Source: Massilia eburnea (GTDB taxonomy: Bacteria > Pseudomonadota > Gammaproteobacteria > Burkholderiales > Burkholderiaceae_D). Taken from it: DNA of 64,000 nt. This document shows, piece by piece, positions 1 through 8,286 of this stretch. The notes under the pieces were generated by a model that saw nothing but the letters and a program-made list of their open reading frames with translations, made no database searches and had not been told where the DNA came from. The stretch is from positions 124,001 to 188,000 of the forward strand of contig NZ_WNKX01000003.1 in the NCBI RefSeq assembly GCF_009720745.1. Direction: 5' to 3'. The position numbers and the translations under genes were made by a program. Position 1 is the stretch's first letter; every line of letters begins with the position of its first letter.

Positions 1-675
1 GACTTCTTCCAGCTTTTTCTCGTGGCGCGGCAGCCAGCCGGGCAACGCCCAGGCATGCGACAGAGGTTCCGGCGTCACGGCTTGGGCGCGATCGCCGCTG
101 CAGGCCTGGTTTGGCTTGCCGTTGCGGACAAATCTGATATCGGCCAGTGCTACTTGCCCGCTGCCATTTGCCTCCAGCGCGAATGGCGCATTGACCTTGC
201 CGAAGTCGTCGTCATGGCGCGCAAAGCAGGAGAGCGCGAAGGAGAGGTGCTGCCAGCCCTTGCCTTGCAGGGCCTGGCCGGGCAGTACAAACGGCACCTT
301 GCGATAGCACTCCTGGCCGCAGCGCATCACAATGTAGATGCCGCCCTTTCCAAGTTCCTGGACGTTGAGGTCGAATTCCAGCGTGCCGCTGGCGGTGTAA
401 GGCCGCAGGTCCAGCGCTGCCCCGCCGTCGAAACGCAGGCTGGTGGACCAGACATCTTTCCACTGCAGGGCAAGCGCGCCTTGCCGGCCGGCGACTTCGT
501 CGACGCGGACGCCCGCCATGCCGGACAGTGGCGCTTCGAGGCTTCCGATCGAGACGCTCCATGAAGGCATTGGCCGGCCCGCATACAGGTCGATTTCGTC
601 CGTGCTGGCCGCATGGACGGAGGAAGCGCCGGCCGCCAGGGCCAGCAGGGCGGAAAGGTGTCGTAGTATTTTCAT
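1..675 (-). CDS. SGNH/GDSL-type esterase with N-terminal ExoP-like carbohydrate-binding domain (partial, cut by window edge)
   Basis: The reading frame is open from the ATG at 675 to base 1, giving 225 codons of the N-terminal part. Residues 1-22 form a signal peptide (charged start, LALAAGASSVHA). Residues about 50-185 resemble the galactose-binding-like domain found at the C-terminus of ExoP-type GH3 glucohydrolases, including an IVMRCGQEC stretch, the LSFALSCFARHDDDFGKV segment and LADIRFV. After it comes WLPRHEKKLEEV, which in SGNH esterases directly precedes the catalytic FIGDS block; that block lies outside the window. I infer a secreted deacetylase or feruloyl-type esterase acting on plant polysaccharide. 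The gene follows promoter module A at 682-743, so it should be induced with the other xyloglucan genes. The esterase assignment rests on a short junction sequence; the binding domain is surer. Confidence 0.6.
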   Translation of the reverse strand, partial: MKILRHLSALLALAAGASSVHAASTDEIDLYAGRPMPSWSVSIGSLEAPLSGMAGVRVDEVAGRQGALALQWKDVWSTSLRFDGGAALDLRPYTASGTLEFDLNVQELGKGGIYIVMRCGQECYRKVPFVLPGQALQGKGWQHLSFALSCFARHDDDFGKVNAPFALEANGSGQVALADIRFVRNGKPNQACSGDRAQAVTPEPLSHAWALPGWLPRHEKKLEEV

Positions 676-681
676 CCTGCG

Positions 682-743
682 ATTTTGCTGGCGCCTGTCT
701 CGCCGGCGCAATTGCGAAAATCACCAGGCGCCGGAACGATTTT
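682..743 (-). promoter_or_regulatory. Promoter module A (shared six-copy element)
   Basis: Read on the minus strand: box 1 AAATCGT starts at 742, box 2 CTGG starts at 727 and continues GTGATTTTCGC, the -35 TTGCGC is at 711-706, and the -10 CAAAAT is at 687-682 (18-base spacer). Only six bases separate the -10 from the ATG at 675, so the transcript would be leaderless. The upstream boxes lie inside the last codons of the DUF418 gene. The same geometry recurs at 26287, 5594, 39674, 6767 and 5681. Confidence 0.7.
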
Positions 744-1950
744 CGGCAATAACGGGCAGCCTGTTACGGAATGGTACGTCAAGGGTCTGGTAGGTCGCGG
801 CGCGCCATAGCCATTCCAGCGGTCCATACGTGAAGCGCCCGAACCACCAGTGCGCGAACACGACCTGCACCGCGAATGCCGCCAGGCCAAGCAGCACCGC
901 GGTCGACTGCAGCATGGTCGCATGCAGGCCAAGGCCGAAACTGTAAAAGACCGGCACAAATACCAGCGATTGGCCTACGTACAGTGTCAGGGTCATGCGG
1001 CCAACAGGCGCCAGCAGCTTCAGTGCGGCTTTCCCCGGCCCGTAATACAGCAGCAGGAAACCGAACAGCAACACGGACATGATGCAAAGGCTGGTCAGGC
1101 TGCCCTCGACGGTGCCCGCTACGCTGCGAGGCATGAACATCGCCGGTGACGCAGGCACCAGCGCGACAAGCGCCTGCCCCCAATGCAATATGGACGCCAG
1201 GGCCAGCACCGCAAGCGCAAGTCCGGCATACCGCGCGCCCACGAAGCGGGCTGCATCGGAAAAGAAGCCAATACGCCCAAGCACCATGCCGACCAGCGAT
1301 AGCCCGAGAATCTGGCTCAATCGGCCTGATTCAACCATGAAGCCCCATGTGACCAGATGGCCATCGGTCCAGTTCATGCGGAGCGTTTCAAGCAGGCTGC
1401 CACCGCTCAGGTAAGCCTGCGGCGTTGGACTGGTCCAGAAATACGGCGCTGCGTTGGCCCAAGCCGCACCATTCAGGCCGCAGATCATTTTCAACACCAG
1501 CATCGGCTGCAACAGCAAGAAGAAGGCGATGGCGATGATGACGCGATTGGAGCGGACCCGGTAAAACGGCAGCAGGAACATCCCCATCAGGGCCAGCACC
1601 TGGAGCACGTCACCGCGATACCACAGGCTGTGGGCGAGCCCGATGGCGCCCAGCACCACGAGCCGCCAGATGAAGCGGCCCGTGAAATCGACGCCGCGCC
1701 GTGCCGAGCGATCCATGATGATGAAGAAGCTTACGCCAAAGCACAGCGCCAACAAGGCAAACGCCTTGTCGGCGAAAGTATCGAATACCAGGTCGTGCCA
1801 AAGCAGCTGCACCGGGTCTGAGGTGGGGTGCGACCAGTAAAGTTCATACAGTTCGGGCATATGAACCATGAACAGCCCGAAGAGCGCAAAACCGCGCAAG
1901 GCGTCAAGGCCTTCCATCCGTGGTACGAAGTCGATTTTCTGAGCGACCAT
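721..1950 (-). CDS. DUF418 family polytopic membrane protein (acyltransferase-like)
   Basis: About 409 residues, hydrophobic nearly throughout, with roughly 8-10 membrane segments. The N-terminal RMEGLDALRGFALFGLF is the hallmark of DUF418/YeiB proteins, and the C-terminal FGRFTYGPLEWLWRAATY is the typical DUF418 ending. Family members are thought to be membrane acyltransferases or related transferases, but no reaction is established. I chose the ATG at 1950, preceded by GGGG about nine bases upstream, over a TTG at 1965. It diverges from the anion permease gene and lies just upstream of the truncated esterase. Its place among several deacetylases may mean it handles acyl groups of the glycan or the envelope; that is inference only. 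Confidence 0.75.
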   Translation of the reverse strand: MVAQKIDFVPRMEGLDALRGFALFGLFMVHMPELYELYWSHPTSDPVQLLWHDLVFDTFADKAFALLALCFGVSFFIIMDRSARRGVDFTGRFIWRLVVLGAIGLAHSLWYRGDVLQVLALMGMFLLPFYRVRSNRVIIAIAFFLLLQPMLVLKMICGLNGAAWANAAPYFWTSPTPQAYLSGGSLLETLRMNWTDGHLVTWGFMVESGRLSQILGLSLVGMVLGRIGFFSDAARFVGARYAGLALAVLALASILHWGQALVALVPASPAMFMPRSVAGTVEGSLTSLCIMSVLLFGFLLLYYGPGKAALKLLAPVGRMTLTLYVGQSLVFVPVFYSFGLGLHATMLQSTAVLLGLAAFAVQVVFAHWWFGRFTYGPLEWLWRAATYQTLDVPFRNRLPVIAENRSGAW

Positions 1951-2031
1951 TGCGGGAATCCCCAATCAAGTCAAAGCCGGTACATTTGTTAGAATTGGCG
2001 ACGTTTGACTGCCACCGACACTTCGCCGCTC

Positions 2032-3264
2032 ATGTCCACCACCATCCTCATCATCTTTCTCATCGTCTATCTCGGCATGATCCTCGGCGGCCTGCCCTTC
2101 CTGCAGCTTGACCGCACCGGCGTCGCGCTGCTCGGCGCCATCGCGCTCATCAGCGTCAACGCACTGACCGTGGACGAAGCGCTGGCGTCGATTCATTTCC
2201 CAACCATGATCCTGCTGTTCTCCTTCATGGTGCTGTCGGCGCAGATGCGGCTGGGCGGCTTCTACGACTGGGTCACCGACAGGATGGCCGGAATGCCGGT
2301 CACGCCGCCCGCTTTGCTCGGCGTGCTGATCGTGGTCACCGCGGCCTTGTCCGCGGTATTCAGCAACGATATCGTCTGCCTGGCCGTCGCCCCCGTCCTG
2401 GTCGACGCATGCAGGCAGCGCAAGGTTGCACCAGTGCCCTTCCTGTTGGCGCTTGCCTGCTCCGCCAATATCGGTTCGGCGGCGACCCTGATCGGCAACC
2501 CGCAGAATATGCTGATCGGCCAGACGCTGAAACTGCCCTTTGACGGATATTTTCTCCAGGCGGCGATTCCAGTCACCCTGGGATTGTTCGCATGCTGGGC
2601 GCTGATCGTGTGGCAAACCGCCGGCCAATGGCACGCGCCGCTCGCCGCCAGCGCCTCCGGCGATGCAGAAGCCCCGCGCGAGGCGGTCCCCTTCGATGCC
2701 TGGCAGACGGGCAAGGGACTGCTGATTGCGGGCGCCCTGCTGGTGGCCTTCCTGGCCGCGCCGTGGCCACGGGAACATATGGCGCTGATCGGCGCAGGCA
2801 TCCTGCTGACCAGCCGCAAGCTCCACTCGCGCAAGATGCTGGGCCTGATCGACTGGGAATTGCTGGTGCTGTTCATGAGCCTTTTCGTCGTCAACCACGC
2901 GCTGCAGCGCACCGGCCTCACCGCCGATGCCATGAATTACCTGTCCGGCCACGGCATGCGGCTGGAACAGCCAGGCGCACTGTTTGGGGCCACCTTCCTG
3001 CTCTCCAACCTGGTCTCCAACGTACCAGCTGTCATGCTGCTTCTCCCTGTCGTGCAACACGAGGTGGGCGGCGTGATGCTGGCCCTGGTCAGCACCCTGT
3101 CGGGCAACCTCCTCATCGTCGGCAGCATCGCCAACATCATCGTGGTCGATGCGGCCGCAAGGCGTGGCATTGCCATCGACTGGAAACGCTTCGCGCGTGT
3201 CGGCGTGCCTGTGACGCTTGCCACGCTGGCCGTGTCCGGCGCCTACCTCGCCCTGAGGTTCTAG
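2032..3264 (+). CDS. SLC13/ArsB-type anion permease
   Basis: 410-residue inner-membrane transporter with about 10-11 hydrophobic segments. The paired motifs FSNDIVCLAVAPVL plus GSAATLIGNPQNMLIG (about residues 110-165) and NLVSNVPAVMLLLPVV plus GNLLIVGSIANIIVVDAA (about 325-380) are the duplicated signature of the ion-transporter superfamily (ArsB/NhaD/SLC13). The likely substrate is an inorganic or carboxylate anion; the sequence does not decide which. The ATG at 2032 is preferred to the in-frame TTG at 2005, because the first nine residues of the longer form are polar. It converges with the GH29 gene, leaving 12 bases between the stops. No operon partner is seen and a link to glycan use is not evident. 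Confidence 0.8.
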   Translation: MSTTILIIFLIVYLGMILGGLPFLQLDRTGVALLGAIALISVNALTVDEALASIHFPTMILLFSFMVLSAQMRLGGFYDWVTDRMAGMPVTPPALLGVLIVVTAALSAVFSNDIVCLAVAPVLVDACRQRKVAPVPFLLALACSANIGSAATLIGNPQNMLIGQTLKLPFDGYFLQAAIPVTLGLFACWALIVWQTAGQWHAPLAASASGDAEAPREAVPFDAWQTGKGLLIAGALLVAFLAAPWPREHMALIGAGILLTSRKLHSRKMLGLIDWELLVLFMSLFVVNHALQRTGLTADAMNYLSGHGMRLEQPGALFGATFLLSNLVSNVPAVMLLLPVVQHEVGGVMLALVSTLSGNLLIVGSIANIIVVDAAARRGIAIDWKRFARVGVPVTLATLAVSGAYLALRF

Positions 3265-3276
3265 CTCCGGCACCGG

Positions 3277-4623
3277 TCAGATCTTCAATGGTGCGATCTG
3301 CGCGGCTGGCGAGTCGATCTGCACGGCGATCACGGTATCGATCGCATCGCGCGCGGCAGGCGGCAGCGCCAGTGTGATGCCGTCGGCAGCCTGGGTGAAG
3401 TTGACCTTTTCACCTGACAGCAGCGCCGCCTTTACGATCTTCGCGGGCAGCGCCGGCAAGGTGAGCTTGTCGCCAGGCCATTGCAGCACATGCACGTAGA
3501 TCGTATTGGCCCTGTGCGTCGAGACGCCATATGCACCCGGCAGGAACGGACCGCCGCGCGTGCCGTAAATGCTCACCCCATTCTTGTCCAGCCAGGCGCC
3601 GATCTCGCGCAGGCGCTGCGCCTGCTCCGGATCGATCCTGCCATCCGGCCCCGGACCGACATTCAGCAGCAGGTTGCCATCGCGTCCCACGACGTTTGCC
3701 AGCAACTGTATGTAATGCTTCAGCGGCTTGGGCTTCATGTTAGGCTGGTAGCCCCAGGCGCCGGCGATCGTGGTGCACAGCTCCCAAGGGTGGCTGTTGT
3801 CGAAGTCCCCCAGCGCGCCATCGCCTTCGCGCGAGTGGAAGTCTTCCGGCATGTCGGCGCGGCCATTGACCAGGACCTGCGGCTGCTTTTCGCGCAGCTT
3901 GCGGTACACCTGGTCGGAGCCCCAGCTGAAGCTGCCCTTGTAATGCTTGCCATCAGGGCGCTTCTTCCACCCTACTCCCCATTCCGCCCCATCCCAGTCG
4001 CCGCCGAAATTGAGCCAGTCCATTTCACCGCCGTCGAACCAGAGCACATCGAGCTTTCCATAATTGGACATCAGCCGGTCCATCTGGCGGTGATACTGGG
4101 CGCGCATCGCCTCCGCGTTTTCACGCTGCAGGTCGGGGAAGAAAAAGCCCGGGAAACGCCAGTCAAGCGGCGAATAATACAGGCCTACGCCAAGGCCGGC
4201 CTTGCGCACCGCCTTCACGTAATCGGCCACAAAGTCGCGCTGTGCCGCGCCGTTGACGCTGGTGAAAGGATTGTCCCCGTCATCGAACATGGCAAAGCCG
4301 TCATGGTGGCGGGCAGTCAGCACCATGTATTTCATGCCGGCCGCCTTGGCCAGCTGCGCCCATTCGTCGGGATTGAAATGGTCCGGCTTGAACTGGTCGG
4401 CCAGCTTGGCATATTCGCCCACCGGGATCTTTTCGTTCCATTGCACCCACTCCCCCCGTCCCGGAACAGAGTACACGCCCCAGTGGATGAACATGCCGAA
4501 GCGCGCCTGGCGCCACCAGTCGATGCGTTCCGCCTGGCGTTCCGCTGAAACACACGGGATGCAGATCGATGCCGACATCAGCAGCGACGCCGCCAGAACA
4601 AATGGTCTTAAAAGCTTCATCAT
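3277..4623 (-). CDS. Secreted GH29 alpha-L-fucosidase
   Basis: 448 residues: signal peptide to about residue 27, then the GH29 barrel. Visible family motifs are FGMFIHWGVYSVPGRGEW (about 42-59), MVLTARHHDGFAMF (100-113), and DVLWFDGG with the catalytic nucleophile Asp197. KNGVSIYGTRGGPF near the C-terminus is also typical. It would release terminal alpha-linked L-fucose from side chains such as those of xyloglucan. The start overlaps the stop of the upstream esterase as ATGA, indicating translational coupling. Both genes are read from promoter module C. A second, more divergent GH29 lies at 39837 and a GH95 at the right edge, so the locus has three independent fucosidases, which suggests more than one linkage or cellular compartment. 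Confidence 0.92.
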   Translation of the reverse strand: MMKLLRPFVLAASLLMSASICIPCVSAERQAERIDWWRQARFGMFIHWGVYSVPGRGEWVQWNEKIPVGEYAKLADQFKPDHFNPDEWAQLAKAAGMKYMVLTARHHDGFAMFDDGDNPFTSVNGAAQRDFVADYVKAVRKAGLGVGLYYSPLDWRFPGFFFPDLQRENAEAMRAQYHRQMDRLMSNYGKLDVLWFDGGEMDWLNFGGDWDGAEWGVGWKKRPDGKHYKGSFSWGSDQVYRKLREKQPQVLVNGRADMPEDFHSREGDGALGDFDNSHPWELCTTIAGAWGYQPNMKPKPLKHYIQLLANVVGRDGNLLLNVGPGPDGRIDPEQAQRLREIGAWLDKNGVSIYGTRGGPFLPGAYGVSTHRANTIYVHVLQWPGDKLTLPALPAKIVKAALLSGEKVNFTQAADGITLALPPAARDAIDTVIAVQIDSPAAQIAPLKI

Positions 4624-5558
4624 TGGGCCGCTGGAGCGCGGAAAATAATTTGCGAAAAATGATACAGGCTCTCGGCCCAGCTCTCGCGGTCATGCCCGTA
4701 GCCGTCGACATGCCAGATATGCGGGACCTGGTGCTCGCGCAGCGTGCGATGGAATTGCTGCGACACGCCGATCAATCCGTCCTGGTTACCGCAGGCCAGG
4801 TACAGCAATTGAGGCTGCGGCTGTCCCGCGGCGGACTGCGGCAACAGGCTGGCGGCCGAACGCATGTTGGGCGCCGCCGAAAATCCCCCCGCCGCACCGA
4901 ACGTATCGGCGTGGCCGAGGCCGAAATTCAAGGCTTGCCCTCCTCCCATCGACAGGCCGGCGATGGCACGCGCGCCGCGTCCAGGCATGGCCGGATAGGC
5001 GCGCTCGATCGCGGGGATCAGGTACTCCAGCAAGTCGCGTTCGAAATTGGCGAATCCGGCGACATGCTCCGGCGTGAACTTGCGCTCCTCGGGCACCGGG
5101 CGGTCATCCGGCAGCGCACGGCCATTGGGCATGACGACGATCATCGGCACCGTCTTGCCGGCGGCTATCACGTTATCGAGGATAGCGCCCGCGTGGACGT
5201 AGCCGGGCCATTCCTGGTGGTTTCCGGCCAGGCCGTGCAAGAGATACAGCACCGGATAGCGGCGCTGTGGCGAATAGCCGGCAGGCAGGTAGACGCTGGC
5301 TTTGCGCCGCCTCCCTGTCACGCCAGACTCATAGCTGAACTCCACGATGGCGCCTTGCGCTACGCCGGGCTGCACCTCGGCGAAACCAGCGGGCGGCGCA
5401 GCGAAGGCCCTTACATCATCGGGTCCGAGTTGAATGGCGTGCGGTTGCGACAGCCGGTGCTGCTCGGGATTGGCAGCATGCTGCTCCCGCTGTACGGGCA
5501 GCGCACAGGCAGTAGCCAGCAGGCTTGCAGCAGCGACCGCAGGAAATCTGAAGGACAT
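4620..5558 (-). CDS. Secreted alpha/beta-hydrolase esterase of the esterase-D/Fes (feruloyl or acetyl esterase) family
   Basis: 312 residues. The N-terminus MSFRFPAVAAASLLATAC ends in a lipobox-like LATAC, so it is probably a lipoprotein. The core shows VYLPAGYSPQRRYPVLYLLHG (oxyanion region), the nucleophile elbow GLSMGGGQ, and a C-terminal GYGHDRESW carrying the catalytic His. This is the layout of PF00756 esterases, which include feruloyl esterases and the acetylesterases of xylan and xyloglucan systems. The start at 5558 was chosen for the signal sequence; the longer frame upstream lacks one and runs through promoter module C. It is translationally coupled to the GH29 fucosidase downstream. 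I infer removal of acyl groups that block side-chain hydrolysis; the exact acyl group is unknown. Confidence 0.8.
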   Translation of the reverse strand: MSFRFPAVAAASLLATACALPVQREQHAANPEQHRLSQPHAIQLGPDDVRAFAAPPAGFAEVQPGVAQGAIVEFSYESGVTGRRRKASVYLPAGYSPQRRYPVLYLLHGLAGNHQEWPGYVHAGAILDNVIAAGKTVPMIVVMPNGRALPDDRPVPEERKFTPEHVAGFANFERDLLEYLIPAIERAYPAMPGRGARAIAGLSMGGGQALNFGLGHADTFGAAGGFSAAPNMRSAASLLPQSAAGQPQPQLLYLACGNQDGLIGVSQQFHRTLREHQVPHIWHVDGYGHDRESWAESLYHFSQIIFRAPAAQ

Positions 5559-5593
5559 TGGATGCGTTCCAGGCAGATGAAGGTATGCGCCCG

Positions 5594-5654
5594 ATTGTGG
5601 CCTGTCGAGCCATGCCCGGCAATTCCAATAATCACCAAGGCCGCATACGATTTT
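5594..5654 (-). promoter_or_regulatory. Promoter module C, divergent from module F
   Basis: On the minus strand: box 1 AAATCGT starts at 5653, box 2 TTGGTGATTA starts at 5638, -35 TTGCCG at 5622-5617, 17-base spacer, -10 CACAAT at 5599-5594. It drives the esterase/GH29 pair with a leader of about 30 bases. Its upstream boxes stand back to back with those of module F (5681-5740), only 26 bases apart, so one regulator complex could serve both directions. Confidence 0.75.
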
Positions 5655-5680
5655 CCGCAGCCGCCCGCCCCGATTGGCGG

Positions 5681-5740
5681 ATTTCGTTGGCTCCATTGGC
5701 GATTTTCATCATTGCGCTCTGATCGCGCAGTTCGCAAGAT
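5681..5740 (+). promoter_or_regulatory. Promoter module F for the KDG-type kinase
   Basis: Box 1 ATTTCGT at 5681, box 2 TTGGCGATTTTC at 5696, -35 TTGCGC at 5712-5717, 17-base spacer, -10 CAAGAT at 5735-5740. Six bases then precede the ATG at 5747, and no Shine-Dalgarno sequence is present, so the message is probably leaderless. Confidence 0.7.
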
Positions 5741-5746
5741 GCCAAC

Positions 5747-6751
5747 ATGGAAAAGAACATTGTCTGCTACGGCGAGCTTCTGCTGCGCCTGTCCGCCCCT
5801 GCGGGCCAACTGCTGCTGCAATCGCCGCAGCTGGAAACCTGCATCGGCGGCGCCGAAGCCAACGTCGCGGTATCGTTGGCGCGCCTCGGCCACCGCGTGT
5901 CGATGGTGAGCAGCTTGCCCGGCAACGCGCTGGGCATGGCGCTGCGCGACGGCCTGCGCATGCATGGCGTGGACACGAACGCCATCCGCTTCGCCCCGGG
6001 ACGCCTCGGACTGTATTTCCTGACCGCGGGGGCGGTGCTGCGCCCTTCCGAAATCATCTACGACCGCGCCGGGTCGGCATTCGCGGAGACCGAGCCAGCC
6101 GCCTACGACTGGCCGTCCTTGCTCAAGGGAGCAGGCTGGCTGCATATTTCCGGCATTTCGGCGGCGACGGGCGAGTACGGCGCGCAGGCAACCCTGGCAG
6201 CCATGCGCGAAGCGCGCGCGCAAGGCGTCAAGGTTTCCTTCGATGGCAACTACCGTGCGTCGCTATGGGCCATGCGCGGCAGCGACGGCGCCGGCGTGTT
6301 GTGCGAACTGATGCGCCATGCCGACCTGGCGTTTGCGGACCAGCGCGACTTTGCCCTGCTGCTGCGCCGCCCCGCACTCGCCGAGTGCAGCCGCAGCGAG
6401 GCGCTGGACGCCGCGTTCGCAGCGTTCCCTCACTTGTCAATGGTGGCTGCGACGCTCCGCAGCCAGTTCGCCAACGACCTCCACCACCTCAGCGCGACGA
6501 TGCACACGCGCAGCGGACCGCTCCAGGCCCGCGAGTACCAGCTGCAAGGGATTGTCGACCGCATCGGCACCGGCGACGCATTCGCCGCAGGCGTACTGCA
6601 CGGCCTGGCGCAAGGCTGGAGCCAAGACGCGTGCCTCGAATTCGGCCTGGCTGCGGCTGTCGCCAAGCATTCCATCGCCGGAGACTTCAACCTCGCCGAC
6701 GAAGCGCAGATTGCAGCCGTGAGAAACGGCAGCCTCGACGTGCGCCGCTGA
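5747..6751 (+). CDS. kdgK: PfkB-family sugar kinase, probably 2-keto-3-deoxygluconate kinase
   Basis: 334 residues, cytosolic. The N-terminal GGAEANVAVSLARLGHRVSMVSSLPGNALG matches PfkB signature 1, and DRIGTGDAFAAGVLHGL (about residue 270) is signature 2 with the catalytic Asp in GTGD. Length and motifs fit 2-keto-3-deoxygluconate kinases. These convert KDG to KDPG for Entner-Doudoroff cleavage. It stands alone between esterase and lipoprotein genes, but promoter module F ties it to the catabolic operon at 13.8-26.2 kb. That operon encodes enzymes that could make KDG (Zn-dehydrogenase, tagaturonate reductase-like enzyme, UxaA-type dehydratase). Fructokinase or another PfkB specificity cannot be excluded from sequence alone. 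Confidence 0.75.
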   Translation: MEKNIVCYGELLLRLSAPAGQLLLQSPQLETCIGGAEANVAVSLARLGHRVSMVSSLPGNALGMALRDGLRMHGVDTNAIRFAPGRLGLYFLTAGAVLRPSEIIYDRAGSAFAETEPAAYDWPSLLKGAGWLHISGISAATGEYGAQATLAAMREARAQGVKVSFDGNYRASLWAMRGSDGAGVLCELMRHADLAFADQRDFALLLRRPALAECSRSEALDAAFAAFPHLSMVAATLRSQFANDLHHLSATMHTRSGPLQAREYQLQGIVDRIGTGDAFAAGVLHGLAQGWSQDACLEFGLAAAVAKHSIAGDFNLADEAQIAAVRNGSLDVRR

Positions 6752-6766
6752 CAAATCGCTTACGGA

Positions 6767-6826
6767 ATTTTGTCTGTTGTATTGGCGTTTTTTGTAATTG
6801 CCGGTATGTGCGCACGCTTGCAACAT
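6767..6826 (+). promoter_or_regulatory. Promoter module E for the lipoprotein/TonB receptor pair
   Basis: Box 1 ATTTTGT at 6767, box 2 TTGGCGTTTTTTG at 6782, -35 TTGCCG at 6798-6803, 17-base spacer, -10 near CAACAT at 6821-6826. This is the most diverged of the six copies, but the 15- and 16-base steps are exactly kept. The leader before the ATG at 6925 is about 90 bases, the longest of the set. Confidence 0.6.
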
Positions 6827-6924
6827 ACAGGCTGCTGTCGTATGCAATGCGCCTTGCGCGGCGTGGTCCCCTTGATTGCGGGCCAGGCGACAAGCAGTTC
6901 AAATAAATCATAGAGGAACAGATC

Positions 6925-8247
6925 ATGAGGAGAGAAGCGATGAGATCCCACGTTTCGGTGGCTGGGTTGGCCTGCGTGACACTATTGAGCGCCTGCGGCG
7001 GCGGTGGCGGCAGCGCTGGCGGTTCCAGCACCGCAGGCAGCAGCGCCACCGGCAGCAAATTCCAGTCGATCGATTTCGGCTACCCGGGTGCGCGTTACCT
7101 GGCCACCCCGCCAGCACCGCTCGCGGCGACCAGCACATCGGGCCTGGCGATCACCTTCAACTCCAACACGCCGGACATCTGCACCGTCGACAACGGCAAC
7201 CTGGTGCCGGTCAAGCCCGGCGAATGTTCGATCACCGCCAGCCAGGCCGGCGACGCCACGTATGCGCCCGCCAACTCGCAGCAGCTGTTCAAGGTACTGA
7301 AAAAAGTGCAGGCGATCACCTTTGAATCGCCGGGCTTCCAGGCCATCACTGCGCAGCCTGCACCGTTGGCAGCCACCGCCAGTTCCGGCCTGGCCGTCAG
7401 CTACGCCAGCACCACGCCTGCCGTCTGCACCGTCAGCGGCAATATCCTGACCCTGGTGTCGAAGGGCCAGTGCGGCCTGACGGCATCCCAGGACGGCGAC
7501 AACAACTACGCCCCCGCCACCCCACAGATGGTTGCCTTCACCGTGGGCGATGCGCCGCCCCCGGTACTGACTTTCCTGTCCGGCTATGCATCGGCCAGCG
7601 CGACGCTGGAAGGCGGCAAGATCAGCACCTGGGCCGGCAGCAATATTGACGGCTGGTGGTGCAGCGACGCCAACTGGTGCGGCGCCACCGCCAGCGCGGA
7701 CGGAAGCACTTTCAGCTTCCATTACCTGATCCAGACCAAGGATCCAAACCACGTCAACAACGACGGCTGGATCGGCGGCTATGCCGGGCTCGGCATCGTA
7801 GCCCCCGGGGTCGGCAGCGTCAGCACCACCGGCAATACGACAGCGGGCATCCAGGTCGACAAGCAGACTACGCTGAAGTTCAACCTGGGCCAGAACGCCG
7901 AATGGTTCAGCACCGCCTCCAAGGACGTCAAGGTAACGCTCACGCTCGGCCACTTCGCCAACAAGGTCTCCGACAATAACAAACCCTGCAACGTTACCCT
8001 GAACACCGTCTTTACGCCGAAGAGCGCCGCCGTGCAGAAGTACGAGCTGCAACTGGCCAACTTCACGGCCATCGGCGAGACCTGCGGACTGACAGGCTTG
8101 AATGCAGCGACCGAACTGTCAAGCTACCCGATCGTGACCATCAGCATCGAGCCAGCCAACGTCAACACCTCGGTGCAGAGCACCACGGCGACCAGCCCGA
8201 CCTATCCGACCGAGATCACCCTGAACGGCGCCATCACCGTGCAATGA
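6925..8247 (+). CDS. Surface lipoprotein with two Ig-like repeats and a C-terminal glycan-binding-like domain
   Basis: 440 residues. The signal peptide ends in the lipobox LLSAC followed by a glycine-rich linker. Residues about 50-125 and 130-210 are two copies of the same Ig-like module, each with APLAATsTSGLA, a CTV pair and GDxxYAPA. They are followed by a unique domain rich in Trp and Asn (WAGSNIDGWWCSDANWCG). The order lipoprotein then TonB receptor, 40 bases apart under promoter module E, is what one expects of a surface glycan-binding partner that hands oligosaccharide to the receptor. No named CBM family is recognised in the C-terminal half, so binding is inferred from context. A second in-frame ATG at 6940 is possible, but GAGGAA before 6925 is well placed. 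Confidence 0.7.
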   Translation: MRREAMRSHVSVAGLACVTLLSACGGGGGSAGGSSTAGSSATGSKFQSIDFGYPGARYLATPPAPLAATSTSGLAITFNSNTPDICTVDNGNLVPVKPGECSITASQAGDATYAPANSQQLFKVLKKVQAITFESPGFQAITAQPAPLAATASSGLAVSYASTTPAVCTVSGNILTLVSKGQCGLTASQDGDNNYAPATPQMVAFTVGDAPPPVLTFLSGYASASATLEGGKISTWAGSNIDGWWCSDANWCGATASADGSTFSFHYLIQTKDPNHVNNDGWIGGYAGLGIVAPGVGSVSTTGNTTAGIQVDKQTTLKFNLGQNAEWFSTASKDVKVTLTLGHFANKVSDNNKPCNVTLNTVFTPKSAAVQKYELQLANFTAIGETCGLTGLNAATELSSYPIVTISIEPANVNTSVQSTTATSPTYPTEITLNGAITVQ

Positions 8248-8286
8248 CCAGGTATCGAACAAATTTTCTTGAGGGAGTATGAAGTG

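Noticed and set aside
1980..2010. Partial match to the shared promoter module before the anion permease
   Set aside because: ATTTGT and TTGGCGA are present but only about ten bases apart instead of fifteen, and no GCAATTGC or CAnnAT follows.
2005..2031. TTG start giving a longer anion permease
   Set aside because: Adds nine polar residues before the first membrane segment, and the ATG at 2032 gives the usual family N-terminus.
7080..7550. Internal repeat in the lipoprotein gene considered as a DNA repeat array
   Set aside because: Only two copies, diverged at DNA level and in frame; it is a protein-domain duplication (Ig-like modules).
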